Shown here one piece after another: positions 26,399 to 36,467 of a stretch of 54,798 nt of DNA. The stretch comes from an uncultured Enterobacterales bacterium (GTDB lineage Bacteria > Pseudomonadota > Gammaproteobacteria > Enterobacterales > Enterobacteriaceae). The translations under genes and the position numbers were made by a program. Within the stretch, counting starts at the first letter, position 1, and the number at the start of each line of letters is the position of its first letter. The stretch is from NCBI GenBank assembly GCA_946478305.1, contig CAMLBO010000020.1:1-54798 (forward strand), in the 5' to 3' direction. The notes beneath the pieces are model-generated. The model saw nothing but the letters and a program-made list of their open reading frames with translations. It was not told the DNA's origin and did not search any database.

Positions 26399-26433
26399 CA
26401 GGGCACGGCACGCCATTTTGGCACTGTGCCCTG
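26399..26433 (+). promoter_or_regulatory. Stem-loop between flgG and flgH
   Basis: CAGGGCAC (26399-26406) pairs with GTGCCCTG (26426-26433) in a perfect 8-bp stem with a 19-base loop. No U tract follows. It lies in the only sizeable gap inside the flgB-J operon besides flgD-flgE and may tune the relative amounts of upstream and downstream transcripts; this role is inferred. Confidence 0.45.
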
Positions 26434-26467
26434 AGTAATCAATGTCGATACTTTTAAGGCGATATCT

Positions 26468-27199
26468 GTGGTGACCATGAAATTTACCTCGGTAAACAGC
26501 GCGCACTTCCACCGGTCTGGCGTGAAAGCTCTGCCGATTTTAGTGACCTTGCTGCTTAACGGTTGCGCGTATTTACCGCATAAGCCACTGGTTGAAGGCA
26601 CGACCTCCGCCCAACCGGCTCCCGCGGCACCACCGGTACCAAACGGCTCGATTTTTCAGTCCGTCCAGCCGATGAATTATGGCTATCAGCCCCTGTTTGA
26701 AGATCGTCGACCACGCAATATCGGCGATACCCTGACCATCGTGCTGCAGGAAAACGTCAGCGCCAGCAAAAGCTCGTCTGCTAACGCCAGCCGCAATGGT
26801 TCAAGTAAATTTGGTGCGGCTGTCACCCCGCGCTATCTCGAAGGCCTGTTCGGTAACGCCCGTGCTGACATGGATATGTCCGGCGACAACACCTTTGGTG
26901 GTAAAGGCGGCGCAGCGGCCAATAACACCTTCAGTGGCACCCTGACCGTCACCGTAAATGAAGTGCTGGCGAACGGTAACCTACGCGTTGTGGGTGAAAA
27001 ACAGATTGAAATTAATCAGGGGACGGAGTTTATCCGGTTCTCCGGCGTGGTGAATCCGCGCACCATCAGCGGCTCGAACACCGTAGTGTCAACACAAGTG
27101 GCGGATGCACGCATCGAATATGTCGGTAACGGCTACATCAATGAAGCGCAGAACATGGGCTGGTTGCAGCGGTTCTTCCTTAATCTCTCGCCGTACTAA
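26468..27199 (+). CDS. flgH: Flagellar L-ring lipoprotein FlgH
   Basis: FlgH forms the outer-membrane L ring of the basal body. The 243-residue precursor has a lipoprotein signal ending LLNGC, with the acylated cysteine at 33 if translation begins at GTG 26468. The mature part is highly conserved ([59 protein letters not shown]). GTG 26468 lies 8 bases after AAGG. An ATG at 26477 is an alternative start and would shorten the signal by three residues. Confidence 0.95.
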   Translation: MVTMKFTSVNSAHFHRSGVKALPILVTLLLNGCAYLPHKPLVEGTTSAQPAPAAPPVPNGSIFQSVQPMNYGYQPLFEDRRPRNIGDTLTIVLQENVSASKSSSANASRNGSSKFGAAVTPRYLEGLFGNARADMDMSGDNTFGGKGGAAANNTFSGTLTVTVNEVLANGNLRVVGEKQIEINQGTEFIRFSGVVNPRTISGSNTVVSTQVADARIEYVGNGYINEAQNMGWLQRFFLNLSPY

Positions 27200-27209
27200 T
27201 GGGGCAATC

Positions 27210-28319
27210 ATGAGAAAACTTCTTCCCGGCATTCTGTGCCTGATGCTATGTGCCCTGGTGGCACTGCCGGCGTCGGCCCAGCGTATCCGCGACCTTGCCA
27301 GCGTGCAGGGTGTGCGTGATAACGCCCTGATCGGTTACGGGCTGGTGGTCGGTCTCGACGGCTCTGGTGACCAGACCACCCAGACGCCATTTACCACCCA
27401 GACGCTGACCAACATGTTGTCGCAGTTGGGCATCACGGTCCCCGCGGGGACCAACATGCAGCTGAAAAACGTCGCGGCGGTGATGGTGACGGCAAAAATG
27501 CCACCTTTTTCCAAAAGCGGTCAGACCATCGACGTGGTGGTCTCCTCGATGGGTAACGCCAAAAGTATTCGCGGCGGCACCTTGTTGATGACCCCGCTGA
27601 AAGGCGTAGACAATCAGGTTTATGCTCTCGCACAGGGTAACGTATTGGTGGGTGGTGCTGGTGCATCAGCCGGCGGCAGCAGCGTGACCGTTAACCAGCT
27701 TTCCGGCGGGCGTATTACCGCCGGTGCGACCATTGAACGCGAACTGCCAAGTACCTTCGGAACCGAAGGGGTGATCAATCTGCAGCTCAACGATGAAGAT
27801 TTCAATCTGGCGCAGCAGGTCAGCGACGCAATTAACCGTCAGGGCGGCATGGGGTCTGCCACCGCGCTGGATGCCCGTAATATTCAGGTGATGGTGCCGC
27901 GCGGTAACAGCTCGCAGGTGCGGATCCTGGCACAAATCCAGAACGTGGAAGTGAACGTTGGGCCGATGGACGCCAAAGTGATCATCAACTCGCGTACCGG
28001 ATCGGTGGTCATGAACCGCGACGTCACGCTGGATTCCTGTGCCGTGGCGCAGGGGAATCTGTCGGTGGTGGTGGATAGGCAAAATGACGTCAGCCAACCG
28101 AACACGCCATTCGGCGGTGGACAAACGGTGGTGACACCCAATACCAACATCTCTGTACGTCAGTCGGGCGGAGCGTTGCAACAGGTACAGTCCAGTGCCA
28201 GCCTGAACAACGTCGTGCGCACCCTGAATGCTCTGGGCGCGACGCCAATCGATCTGATGTCCATTTTGCAGGCCATGAAAACGGCAGGCTGTTTACGCGC
28301 TGATTTGGAAATTATCTGA
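27210..28319 (+). CDS. flgI: Flagellar P-ring protein FlgI
   Basis: FlgI forms the periplasmic P ring around the rod. The 369-residue precursor (E. coli 365) has a Sec signal peptide (about 1-23, ending LPASA-QRI) and the conserved mature start [20 protein letters not shown]. The open frame begins earlier inside flgH and is rejected in favour of ATG 27210, 10 bases after the flgH stop. The stop overlaps the flgJ start by one base (TGATG). Confidence 0.97.
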   Translation: MRKLLPGILCLMLCALVALPASAQRIRDLASVQGVRDNALIGYGLVVGLDGSGDQTTQTPFTTQTLTNMLSQLGITVPAGTNMQLKNVAAVMVTAKMPPFSKSGQTIDVVVSSMGNAKSIRGGTLLMTPLKGVDNQVYALAQGNVLVGGAGASAGGSSVTVNQLSGGRITAGATIERELPSTFGTEGVINLQLNDEDFNLAQQVSDAINRQGGMGSATALDARNIQVMVPRGNSSQVRILAQIQNVEVNVGPMDAKVIINSRTGSVVMNRDVTLDSCAVAQGNLSVVVDRQNDVSQPNTPFGGGQTVVTPNTNISVRQSGGALQQVQSSASLNNVVRTLNALGATPIDLMSILQAMKTAGCLRADLEII

Positions 28320-29269
28320 TGAGCGATCTGATGTCGATGTCCGGGGCTGCGTATGACACGCAGTCGCTGAACAGTTTGAAACTGGCGGTACAAAAAGATC
28401 CGCAGGCGCATATCAAAGAAGTCGCCAAGCAGTTTGAAGGTGTGTTCGTGCAGATGATGCTTAAAAGTATGCGTTCTGCCTTGCCGCAGGATGGCTTGTT
28501 GAGCAGCGATCAAACCCGGCTTTATACATCGATGTACGATCAGCAAATTGCCCAGAACATGTCTGAAAAGGGCCTGGGCATGGCCGATTTGATGGTCAAG
28601 CAGCTAACCGGCGGTAATCCCGAACCCTCAGAGCAGGCCGGAACGGTACCGATGGCATTGGATAAAGAAGTGCTGAGCACCATGCCGCTGCTGGCAATGG
28701 AGCAGATGATCCGCAAAGCGATTCCCAATGCACCAGACCGTACTTCAGGTGGCGCGCCGCTGGGACAGGATAGCGGGCAGTTTGTCTCGCGCCTGAGTAT
28801 TCCGGCGCAGGTTGCCAGCAAAGAGAGCGGCATATCGCATCAGCTGATTGTGGCGCAGGCCGCGCTGGAGTCCGGATGGGGTCAGCGGGAGATCCCGACG
28901 GCCGATGGCAAGCAGAGCTTCAACCTGTTTGGTATCAAAGCAGGCAGTAACTGGAGCGGGCCAACCACGGATATCACCACCACCGAATATACCCACGGCG
29001 TGGCGAAAAAAGTGCAGGCCAGTTTCCGAGTCTACGGCTCCTATGTTGAGGCCATTGCTGACTACGTCAAACTGCTGACCAACAACCCGCGCTATGCCCG
29101 GGTAACGGCCGCAGGAACCCCAGAGCAGGCTGCCCACGCCTTGCAGGCCGCGGGATATGCCACCGATCCAAACTATGCAGACAAGCTGGTCAGCGTGATT
29201 CAAAAAATCAAGGGTGCGGGAGAGCAGGCCGTAAAAGCGTACAGCACCGATTTGAGCAAGATTTTCTGA
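28319..29269 (+). CDS. flgJ: Flagellar rod cap and peptidoglycan hydrolase FlgJ
   Basis: FlgJ is a dual-domain protein of 316 residues (E. coli 313). The N-terminal rod-cap domain (VAKQFEGVFVQMMLKSMRSALP) scaffolds rod assembly. The C-terminal GH73 glucosaminidase/muramidase domain (AALESGWGQREI with its catalytic Glu, NLFGIKAGSNW, FRVYGSYVEAIADYVKLL) opens the cell wall for the rod. It is the last gene of the flgB-J operon. Confidence 0.96.
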   Translation: MSDLMSMSGAAYDTQSLNSLKLAVQKDPQAHIKEVAKQFEGVFVQMMLKSMRSALPQDGLLSSDQTRLYTSMYDQQIAQNMSEKGLGMADLMVKQLTGGNPEPSEQAGTVPMALDKEVLSTMPLLAMEQMIRKAIPNAPDRTSGGAPLGQDSGQFVSRLSIPAQVASKESGISHQLIVAQAALESGWGQREIPTADGKQSFNLFGIKAGSNWSGPTTDITTTEYTHGVAKKVQASFRVYGSYVEAIADYVKLLTNNPRYARVTAAGTPEQAAHALQAAGYATDPNYADKLVSVIQKIKGAGEQAVKAYSTDLSKIF

Positions 29270-29279
29270 TCGTTAGCTC

Positions 29280-29306
29280 TCAAGTTCCGGCAACCCGCGC
29301 CGATAA
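29280..29306 (+). promoter_or_regulatory. FliA (sigma-28) promoter for flgKL
   Basis: TCAAGTTC (29280-29287), 11 bases, GCCGATAA (29299-29306). The -10 is a perfect match and the -35 differs at two positions from TAAAGTTT. It lies 11 bases after the flgJ stop and 156 bases before the flgK start, leaving a leader of about 150 bases. Confidence 0.85.
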
Positions 29307-29308
29307 CA

Positions 29309-29356
29309 CTTTCAGCTTAAAGAACTTTCAGTATAGAAACCTTTCAGTTTAGGAAA
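29309..29356 (+). repeat. Three tandem 16-base repeats at the start of the flgKL leader
   Basis: Three adjacent units begin CTTTCAG and continue A/T-rich: CTTTCAGCTTAAAGAA (29309-29324), CTTTCAGTATAGAAAC (29325-29340), CTTTCAGTTTAGGAAA (29341-29356). They begin 2 bases after the sigma-28 -10 element, at the expected transcription start, so the mRNA leader would carry them. The remaining leader to flgK has no other obvious structure. Confidence 0.85.
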
Positions 29357-29462
29357 ACAGCCGTTCTGAGGAAGCTGCAGGGAAAGCGGGGGATGCTCCC
29401 GATTTTTATAACGCTTACATAGTTAACAACGTCAGCCGGCGTCACACTGGGATAACACACTT

Positions 29463-31130
29463 ATGTCCAACAGCTTAATCAACACCGCAATGAGCGGGCT
29501 GAATGCGGCGCAGGCTGCGCTCAGTACGGTCAGTAACAACATTGCCAACGTCAGCGTGGCCGGTTATAACCGCCAGACGGCAATTATTGCCCAAAGTAAC
29601 GGGACCAATACGGCTGCAGGTTACATCGGTAATGGTGTGAGCGTCAGCAGCATTAATCGCGAATATAATGCGTTTGTGGTCAATCAGTTAATGGGTGCCA
29701 GCACCGTCAACAGTGCCCTATCTACCCAGTACGCGCAGGCGGGACAGATCGATAACCTGTTATCGGACACTACTACCAGCCTGGCGACGACTATGCAGAA
29801 ATTCTTCACCGGCCTGCAAACGCTGACCAGCAACTCCGGCGACAGCGCTGCACGTCAGGCGGTACTCGGCCAGGCGCAGGGCATGACTGCACAATTCAAC
29901 AGCTCAGCCAAATATCTGGCGGACATGAGCAACGGCGTAAATCAGCAGATCACCGATAACGTTAATCAGATTAATAACTTTGCGACGCAGATTGCCAAAC
30001 TGAACACCCAAATTACCACCACCCGTGGCACCACCGGGCAGGAGCCAAATGCACTGCTCGATCAGCGCGATCAGTTGGTCAGCCAGTTGAATAATATCGC
30101 GGGTGTGACAGTGACACAGCAGGATGGCGATGCTTATAACGTCTCCTTCGCCAACGGTGTGCCTTTAGTGCAGGGTTCCAACACGCGTACTATTGTGGCC
30201 ACGCCATCAAGCGCAGATACCAGCAAAATGACCGTGGGTGTTGTCCAACCGGATGGTTCAGTGAGTGAACTGGCGGAGAGCCGTATCACTACCGGTGCAC
30301 TGGGCGGTGTGCTGACTTTCCGTAAAGACAACCTTGAACCCGCCATCAACCAGTTGGGGCAGTTGGCTTTGTCATTGGGTGACAGTTTTAACACCGTCAA
30401 CCAGGGCGGTTATGACATGAATGGTGATAAGGGGGGAAAATTCTTCACCTTCAATCAACCGTCCACCGTTTCTAATACGAAAAACACCGGCAGCGCCGTG
30501 CTCAGCGCCACGTTCAGTAACACTTCTGCGGTAAAAGCCAGTGATTATGTGATGTCCTATGACGGTTCTGCCTGGTCTGCTACCCGTGTTTCCGATGGCG
30601 CCATTATTACGCCAACGGCGGGAACGGACACGGCGGGCAATCCGACGCTCAATTTTGATGGTCTGTCCGTTTCTGTTACCGGCACACCCAATGCCAAAGA
30701 TACCTTTACGGTTAAAACGGTCAGCGGAGTGGCGGGCAGCCTGAATCTGGCTATTACTGACTCGTCTAAAATTGCTGCCGCCAGCGAAGTGGATCCGGTC
30801 ACTGGGGCTGTCGGGGCCAGCGATAACCGTAACGCACAGAAATTGCTGGATTTACAAACGGCCAAATTGGTCGAAGGCAAATCCACGCTGTCAGGCGCTT
30901 ACGCGAGTCTGGTGAGTAACGTGGGTAATCAGGTTTCAACGCTGAAAACCAACACTACCGCGCAGGGCAACATTGTTACCCAGTTGAATGCTCAGCAGCA
31001 GTCTATTTCAGGCGTGAATACAGATGAAGAGTACGGCGATTTACAACGCTACCAGCAATATTATCTGGCTAACGCGCAGGTGATTCAGACGGCGAAGACT
31101 ATCTTCGACGCAATCATCAACATCCGTTAA
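29463..31130 (+). CDS. flgK: Hook-filament junction protein FlgK (HAP1)
   Basis: FlgK joins hook to filament, is exported with FlgN as chaperone, and is made as a class 3 product. The 555 residues (E. coli 547) include the axial N-terminus (INTAMSGLNAAQAALSTVSNNIANVSVAGYNRQT), a variable central domain and the C-terminal helix (DEEYGDLQRYQQYYLANAQVIQTAKTIFDAIINIR). flgL follows after 33 bases in the same operon. Confidence 0.97.
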   Translation: MSNSLINTAMSGLNAAQAALSTVSNNIANVSVAGYNRQTAIIAQSNGTNTAAGYIGNGVSVSSINREYNAFVVNQLMGASTVNSALSTQYAQAGQIDNLLSDTTTSLATTMQKFFTGLQTLTSNSGDSAARQAVLGQAQGMTAQFNSSAKYLADMSNGVNQQITDNVNQINNFATQIAKLNTQITTTRGTTGQEPNALLDQRDQLVSQLNNIAGVTVTQQDGDAYNVSFANGVPLVQGSNTRTIVATPSSADTSKMTVGVVQPDGSVSELAESRITTGALGGVLTFRKDNLEPAINQLGQLALSLGDSFNTVNQGGYDMNGDKGGKFFTFNQPSTVSNTKNTGSAVLSATFSNTSAVKASDYVMSYDGSAWSATRVSDGAIITPTAGTDTAGNPTLNFDGLSVSVTGTPNAKDTFTVKTVSGVAGSLNLAITDSSKIAAASEVDPVTGAVGASDNRNAQKLLDLQTAKLVEGKSTLSGAYASLVSNVGNQVSTLKTNTTAQGNIVTQLNAQQQSISGVNTDEEYGDLQRYQQYYLANAQVIQTAKTIFDAIINIR

Positions 31131-31163
31131 TTTCTAACTTTGATGCGATAAGGAACTGATGCC

Positions 31164-32126
31164 ATGCGCCTTAGTACAAATTTGATTTACCAGCAAAATA
31201 TGGACAGCGTACTTAATGCACAGTCACGCTGGCAGGATACGGGTGTACAACTCTCGACGGGTATGCGGGTGAATAAACCTTCTGATGACCCGCTGGCGGC
31301 ATCCCAGGCAGTGATGGTGCAGCAAGCCCAGGCTGAAAACGATCAATATGGTGTTGCCCGTACGTTTGCAACACAAAGTATGAGCCAGGAAGAGTCGATT
31401 CTCTCCAGTGTGACCTCAAGTATTCAGGACGCACAAACGCTGATTGTGCAGGCCGGTGACGGTACGCTGAGTAATGACGACCGTGATTCACTGGCGACCA
31501 AGTTGCAGGGTATTAAAGATCAGATCCTGAACCTGGCGAACAGCACCGACGGGAATGGCCGCTATATTTTTGCCGGTTATAACAGTGATAAACCCCCGTT
31601 TACGACGGATGCCACGACCGGTGCCGTGACCTATAACGGCGGGACGAAAGCCATCGCCCAGCAGGTGGATGCCAGCCGTACTATGACCATCAACCATACG
31701 GGTTCACAGGTGTTTAATACGCTGACCGGTGATGCAGTAAAAGAGCCGGACGGTTCACCGAGCGAATCTGATTTGTTTAAGACTATTGATACCGCACTGA
31801 ACGCGCTGAAAACACCGAAAGAAGATTTTGCCAACGATACCGATTACACCGACGCGATTGATAAAGCCAACCGCGGACTGCGTAACTCGCTCAACAACGT
31901 GCTGTCTGTACGTTCTGAGTTGGGGACACAATTGAGTGAACTCGATAAGCTGGATACGCTGGGATCTGACCGCACGCTGACTAACAGTGACAAACTGAGT
32001 GCGCTGGTTAATACCGACTGGACGGCGGCGATTTCACAATATTCACTGCAGCAGGTGGCATTACAGGCATCGTATAAAACCTTCAGTAACATGCAGGGCA
32101 TGTCGCTTTTCCAGATGAATTCGTAA
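31164..32126 (+). CDS. flgL: Hook-filament junction protein FlgL (HAP3)
   Basis: FlgL is the second junction protein, placed between FlgK and the flagellin filament. The 320 residues (E. coli 317) keep the flagellin-like ends: STNLIYQQNMDSVLNAQSRW...GMRVNKPSDDPLAASQAV at the N-terminus and QYSLQQVALQASYKTFSNMQGMSLFQMN at the C-terminus. It ends the flagellar region. Confidence 0.96.
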   Translation: MRLSTNLIYQQNMDSVLNAQSRWQDTGVQLSTGMRVNKPSDDPLAASQAVMVQQAQAENDQYGVARTFATQSMSQEESILSSVTSSIQDAQTLIVQAGDGTLSNDDRDSLATKLQGIKDQILNLANSTDGNGRYIFAGYNSDKPPFTTDATTGAVTYNGGTKAIAQQVDASRTMTINHTGSQVFNTLTGDAVKEPDGSPSESDLFKTIDTALNALKTPKEDFANDTDYTDAIDKANRGLRNSLNNVLSVRSELGTQLSELDKLDTLGSDRTLTNSDKLSALVNTDWTAAISQYSLQQVALQASYKTFSNMQGMSLFQMNS

Positions 32127-32220
32127 TCCCGCCTTAACGTTCTGCCTTTCCGTACGGGGCTGACTGGCCCCGCTGTGACAAGATTTTCTGAGCATACTTA
32201 AACCGGGTGCGCTCAGTTTT

Positions 32221-32265
32221 GTATGTCACCCCGTTTTGCAAAGAGCCGGGTGGCATACATTTTTT
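32221..32265 (+). terminator. Intrinsic terminator after flgKL
   Basis: GTATGTCACCC (32221-32231) pairs with GGGTGGCATAC (32248-32258) with one G-U pair, followed by six T (32260-32265). It has the form of a Rho-independent terminator on the plus strand, 95 bases after the flgL stop. A second small stem (ACCTGGA with TCCAGGT, 32274-32293) lies between it and the convergent yohK gene. Confidence 0.8.
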
Positions 32266-32324
32266 AGCGCCGAACCTGGATTCCTTTCCAGGTCCCAATA
32301 CTTGCCTGTACCACTCCTGCCAAT

Positions 32325-33017
32325 TTAACCAAACACCGCTAATAATACCGGAAACAGGAAGGGTGCCAGCAGCGAGGTGATGATCCCGCAGATCACCAGA
32401 GCCAGTGAGCTGAACGCGCCTTCCTGATAATCCATTTCAGCGCAGCGGGCGGTGCCCAACGCGTGAGAAGCCGTACCCATTGCCAGACCGCGAGAGGCTT
32501 TGGTGGTGATCTTCAGAACATTCAAAAGGGTGTGGCCGAACACCGCACCTAAAATCCCGACAAAAATAACGCATACCGCACTGATGGCAGGAATGCCGTT
32601 AATGGATTGCGCCGTTGCCATAGCGATGGGCGTGGTGACGGATTTCGGCAACACCGATGCGGCAATTTCTGGCGTGGCACCCATCCACAACGCTATCGCG
32701 GTACCGGTAACCATCGCCACCACGCTGCCGATAAAGCAGACGCTGATTATGGATTTCCAGCGGGCACGGATCTGATGCAGCTGTTCATACAATGGAAAGG
32801 CCAGTGCCACCACCGCGGGTTGCAGCAGGTCATTGAGGATTTTGCTACCCGCGAAATAGCGCGCATAAGGAATATGGGTCACCAGCAAGAGCGGGATGAT
32901 AATGACCATCGACATCAGTAGCGGATTCAGCAACGGAAGGTTGAGTTTGACAGCCAATTTACGGGCAGCAAAAAAGACCAGCAGCGTCAGGGGCAGGGAC
33001 CACAGCATGTCAATCAT
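32325..33017 (-). CDS. yohK: LrgB/CidB-family membrane protein YohK
   Basis: An inner-membrane protein of 230 residues (E. coli YohK 231) with about six hydrophobic segments and the family block ([14 protein letters not shown] region near 180). The LrgA/LrgB pair is linked in various bacteria to murein hydrolase control or to pyruvate/2-oxoacid uptake; the role in enterobacteria is not settled. Its ATG overlaps the yohJ stop as ATGA, so the two are coupled. Confidence 0.92.
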   Translation of the reverse strand: MIDMLWSLPLTLLVFFAARKLAVKLNLPLLNPLLMSMVIIIPLLLVTHIPYARYFAGSKILNDLLQPAVVALAFPLYEQLHQIRARWKSIISVCFIGSVVAMVTGTAIALWMGATPEIAASVLPKSVTTPIAMATAQSINGIPAISAVCVIFVGILGAVFGHTLLNVLKITTKASRGLAMGTASHALGTARCAEMDYQEGAFSSLALVICGIITSLLAPFLFPVLLAVFG

Positions 33018-33412
33018 GGCTTCTCCTCCGGCTCACCGATGATGGGACGTTCACGGTGTACATAGTGAGAGCAGTAGGCGGTGACCAGCAGGACAACCAG
33101 CGTGCTGATAAAGCATGAGACGACCAGCGGGCCAAATTGAGTTCGTAATACATCGTAATAGCTCATGACCCCGACGCCGATCGGCACGAACAATAAAGCC
33201 ATGTACCGGATGAGTAGATTACAACCGGGTTTTACCCAGCGATAAGGCAAAATTTGGGTAGAAAGCAGGCCAAAAAGGATCAGCATGCCAATAATACTGC
33301 CCGGAATCGTGAGAGGCAGCAGCGACGAAATCCCGATTCCTGCATACAGGCAGAGGTAGATCAAGATAAATGCCCGGATATATTGTAAAAGCAGTGTTAT
33401 TACGTTGCGCAT
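33014..33412 (-). CDS. yohJ: LrgA/CidA-family membrane protein YohJ
   Basis: Small holin-like membrane protein of 132 residues, the E. coli YohJ length, with four hydrophobic helices and the conserved [14 protein letters not shown] and [15 protein letters not shown] blocks. Upstream in-frame ATGs exist at 33421 and 33439. I chose 33412 because [15 protein letters not shown] then lines up with the E. coli N-terminus, although the ribosome-binding spacing favours 33421 slightly. It is transcribed with yohK and has a CRP-like site upstream. Confidence 0.88.
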   Translation of the reverse strand: MRNVITLLLQYIRAFILIYLCLYAGIGISSLLPLTIPGSIIGMLILFGLLSTQILPYRWVKPGCNLLIRYMALLFVPIGVGVMSYYDVLRTQFGPLVVSCFISTLVVLLVTAYCSHYVHRERPIIGEPEEKP

Positions 33413-33456
33413 GGCCTTCATTCCAATAAGGTGACGCATTCATCATACAATTAAAC

Positions 33457-33472
33457 TGTGATCTGTGCCACA
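33457..33472 (-). promoter_or_regulatory. CRP-like site upstream of yohJK
   Basis: TGTGA (33457-33461), six bases, CCACA (33468-33472), one mismatch from TGTGA-N6-TCACA. It is centred about 50 bases upstream of the yohJ start, where an activator could act. It is a single motif match, so confidence is moderate. Confidence 0.5.
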
Positions 33473-33598
33473 AAACAGAGTATGAAATTAATGAATGAAG
33501 TGTATGCCATTTTGGCACATCGGACGCGGGCTTAATGGGGGTATGCGCCGGGTTTATATAGCGGGTCCGGCTACAGGCACACCGGACCCGGGGACAAT

Positions 33599-35053
33599 TT
33601 AGTGCATCAAAGGCAGCAGTCGTGCATACAACTCGCTGAACACCTTGCGCCGGGCGCGATAGGTCTGGTGTTTTGCAGCATCTGGCTGATGTGTTTGCTC
33701 AAGTGGCAGGGCAGGTAACAATTCTTCAAGGGATTTTTGCGGGTTCATGGCAATTTGTGCCAACCGTGCAGCGCCAAGTGCCGGACCAACATCACCGTCG
33801 GTGCGGTATTCAAGTGTCTGACCACTGATGTCCGCCAGCATTTGCCGCCAATAACTGCTGCGTGCGCCGCCGCCGATCAGGATGATCGAATCGGGTTTAA
33901 GGCCGGTAGCGTGGAGCGCGTCCATACCTTCCGCCAGGGCAAAACCAACGCCTTCCAGTACCGCGCGGCCAATATCTGCGGGCCCGTGCTCATGCGTCAG
34001 ACCAAACAGCGTGCCTTTGGCCTGCGGATTATTGTGAGGTGTGCGCTCACCGGAAAGATAGGGCAGGAACCAGACCGGTGTTTCAGCAGGCGTGGATTGC
34101 TCTACCAGCTTCAGCAGGTCAGCCACGGATGCCATACCGGTCAGTCTGGCCGCCCAGTCGAGGCAGGAAGCGGCGCTGAGCATCACGGACATCAGGTGCC
34201 AGGTGTCCGGCAAAGCATGGCAGAAGCTGTGAACGGCCTGCTGCGGATTGCTGAGAAAACCGTCGCTGACAGCAAAATAAACGCCGGAGGTGCCGAGTGA
34301 CAGCATGGCCTGACCTGCGTGGTACAGGCCAACGCCAATGGCACCGGCGGCATTGTCCCCACCACCGGCGATCACTGGGATATGGCCGATACCCCAGCGG
34401 CTGGCAAGCGAAGCAGAAACGTCACCCGTGATCCGATTGCCTTCATACAGGGTGGGCATCTGGTCACGATGCAGGGAACAGGCGCTGAGCATGACGTCGC
34501 TCCAGTCGCGTTTGGCGACATCCAACCACATCGTGCCCGCGGCATCGGACATATCGCTGGCGAAGGTACCGGTAATGCGCCAACGCAGATAATCCTTAGG
34601 CAATAAAACCTTATCAATCTGGCTGAACACATCGGGTTCATTCTGTTTTATCCACGCCAGTTTAGGCGCGGTGAAACCGGGCATCATGATATTGCCGGTG
34701 ATCTGCCGGGACTCAGGCACGGACTTTTCCAGCGCGTGACACTGTGCAAAACTGCGTCCGTCGTTCCACAAAATGGCCGGGCGCAATATATCGCCGTTCT
34801 TATCAAGCAGTGTGGCACCGTGCATCTGGCCGGTCAGTCCCAGCGCTTTAACCCCGCACAGATCCTGTTGAGCGGCTAGAGCCAGAACGGCTTTATCGGT
34901 GGCACTCCACCAGTCAGCGGGATCCTGTTCAGACCATAATGGATGAGGCCGGGAAAGGGGAAGGGGTTCACTGTGGGTAGCGACAACGTGGCCCGCTTCA
35001 TTGAGTAGAATGGCTTTTACGCCGGATGTACCGAGATCGATACCGAGATACAT
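33599..35053 (-). CDS. xylB: Xylulokinase XylB
   Basis: XylB phosphorylates D-xylulose to xylulose 5-phosphate for the pentose phosphate pathway. It is a FGGY-family kinase of 484 residues, the same as E. coli. Visible motifs are YLGIDLGTSGVKAILL (ATPase fold), the substrate-binding LTGQMHGATLLD, GGGDNAAGAIG with the catalytic Asp, and SGERTPHNNP. The open frame begins six bases earlier at a GTG. ATG 35053 is preferred because AGGAG lies 5 bases upstream. It is co-transcribed with xylA across a gap with a strong stem-loop. Confidence 0.96.
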   Translation of the reverse strand: MYLGIDLGTSGVKAILLNEAGHVVATHSEPLPLSRPHPLWSEQDPADWWSATDKAVLALAAQQDLCGVKALGLTGQMHGATLLDKNGDILRPAILWNDGRSFAQCHALEKSVPESRQITGNIMMPGFTAPKLAWIKQNEPDVFSQIDKVLLPKDYLRWRITGTFASDMSDAAGTMWLDVAKRDWSDVMLSACSLHRDQMPTLYEGNRITGDVSASLASRWGIGHIPVIAGGGDNAAGAIGVGLYHAGQAMLSLGTSGVYFAVSDGFLSNPQQAVHSFCHALPDTWHLMSVMLSAASCLDWAARLTGMASVADLLKLVEQSTPAETPVWFLPYLSGERTPHNNPQAKGTLFGLTHEHGPADIGRAVLEGVGFALAEGMDALHATGLKPDSIILIGGGARSSYWRQMLADISGQTLEYRTDGDVGPALGAARLAQIAMNPQKSLEELLPALPLEQTHQPDAAKHQTYRARRKVFSELYARLLPLMH

Positions 35054-35095
35054 GTGCACTCCTTTCCCTGAAAATGAGTCATGATTGTTCTTAAT

Positions 35096-35130
35096 GACAT
35101 TGCCCGGCTCAGGTTGAGCCGGGCAATGTC
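35096..35130 (-). promoter_or_regulatory. Perfect 16-bp stem-loop between xylA and xylB
   Basis: GACATTGCCCGGCTCA (35096-35111), a 3-base loop, then its exact complement TGAGCCGGGCAATGTC (35115-35130). On the xylA-xylB transcript no U tract follows, so it is more likely a 3'-end stabiliser or partial terminator that keeps isomerase mRNA above kinase mRNA. It may also be a REP-like palindromic element. Confidence 0.7.
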
Positions 35131-35147
35131 AGGCAGCTGCGCAGTGC

Positions 35148-36467
35148 TTATCCGAACAAATAACGGTTAACCAAATTTTCCAACTGTTCCTGATGCCCGC
35201 TCTGATGCACCGGTGCCAGCTGATGCTGCTGAGCAAATTTAGCCAGTTCATCAAGGGACATTTTGCCCTGTAAAATCTGCTGACCCAACTCAGCATTCCA
35301 GCCTGAATAACGCTGTGCTACGTGTTTGTCGAGTTCGCCGTCGGTTATCATCTTAGCGGCGACTTTCAGCGCCAGCGCCATCGTATCCATGCCGCCAATG
35401 TGGCCGTAGAACAGATCGTACTTGTCGGTACTCTGACGGCGAACTTTGGCATCAAAATTCAGGCCACCGGTCGTGAAGCCACCGGCTTTGATGATCTCAT
35501 ACATCACCAGTGCATTCTCTTCAACGCTGTTAGGGAACTGGTCGGTATCCCAGCCACACTGCGGGTCACCGCGGTTGGCATCCACCGAGCCAAAAAGGCC
35601 CAGCGCAATGGCGTTGGCAATTTCGTGGTGGAATGAATGGCCCGCCAGCGTTGCGTGGTTGGCTTCCACGTTCACTTTGATCTCTTTTTCCAGCCCAAAT
35701 TGTTTCAGGAAGCCGTAGACCGAGGCGACGTCATAATCGTACTGATGTTTCGTCGGTTCCTGCGGCTTAGGTTCAATCAGCAGCGTGCCCTGGAAACCGG
35801 TTTTATGTTTGTGCTCAACCACCAGTTGCATAAAGCGACCAATTTGCTCGCGCTCCTGGCGTAAATCGGTGTTGAGCAGCGTTTCGTAGCCTTCACGGCC
35901 GCCCCAGAGAACATAGTTTTCGCCACCAAGCTGTTGGGTGGCATTCATCGCCGAAAAGACCTGCGTGGCGGCCCAGGCGAACACCTCAGGATCCGGATTG
36001 GTCGCCGCACCTGCGCCATAGCGAGGGTTGGAGAAGCAGTTGGCGGTGCCCCATAACAGCTTCAGACCGCTGCTCTCCTGCTTTTGTGCCAGCACGTCAG
36101 TCATGATGGCAAAGTTATTGACGTACTCTTTCAGCGAATTGCCTTCCGGCGAGACATCGACGTCGTGGAAGCAATAATAAGGTACGTTGAGTTTTTTAAA
36201 GAATTCGAATGCCACATCGGCTTTGCGCTTCGCCAGCGCCAGTGCGTCTCCCGGTTGTTGCCATGGGCGGTCAAAAGCGCCCAGACCGAACATATCGGAG
36301 CCATTCCAGCAGAAGGTATGCCAGTAGCAAGCGGCAAATCTCAAATGTTCTGCCATGGTCTTCCCGAGGATGACTTCATTCGGATTGTAATGGCGAAAAG
36401 ATAGAGGGTTTTTGCTGTTAATTCCTTCGTAGCGAACCGCGTCAAGCTTGTCGAAATAAGCGTGCAT
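35148..36467 (-). CDS. xylA: D-xylose isomerase XylA
   Basis: XylA converts D-xylose to D-xylulose in the cytoplasm, using two divalent metals. The TIM-barrel enzyme is 439 residues (E. coli 440). The catalytic H101 and D104 are in [12 protein letters not shown]. Metal ligands are seen in [33 protein letters not shown] and [23 protein letters not shown] precedes the ATG. It is the first gene of xylAB and is divergent from xylFGH. Confidence 0.98.
   Translation of the reverse strand: MHAYFDKLDAVRYEGINSKNPLSFRHYNPNEVILGKTMAEHLRFAACYWHTFCWNGSDMFGLGAFDRPWQQPGDALALAKRKADVAFEFFKKLNVPYYCFHDVDVSPEGNSLKEYVNNFAIMTDVLAQKQESSGLKLLWGTANCFSNPRYGAGAATNPDPEVFAWAATQVFSAMNATQQLGGENYVLWGGREGYETLLNTDLRQEREQIGRFMQLVVEHKHKTGFQGTLLIEPKPQEPTKHQYDYDVASVYGFLKQFGLEKEIKVNVEANHATLAGHSFHHEIANAIALGLFGSVDANRGDPQCGWDTDQFPNSVEENALVMYEIIKAGGFTTGGLNFDAKVRRQSTDKYDLFYGHIGGMDTMALALKVAAKMITDGELDKHVAQRYSGWNAELGQQILQGKMSLDELAKFAQQHQLAPVHQSGHQEQLENLVNRYLFG

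Noticed and set aside
32155-32172. First small hairpin after flgL (CGGGGC/GCCCCG) as terminator
   Set aside because: The stem is 6 bp with no U tract, and the much better terminator at 32221-32265 follows.
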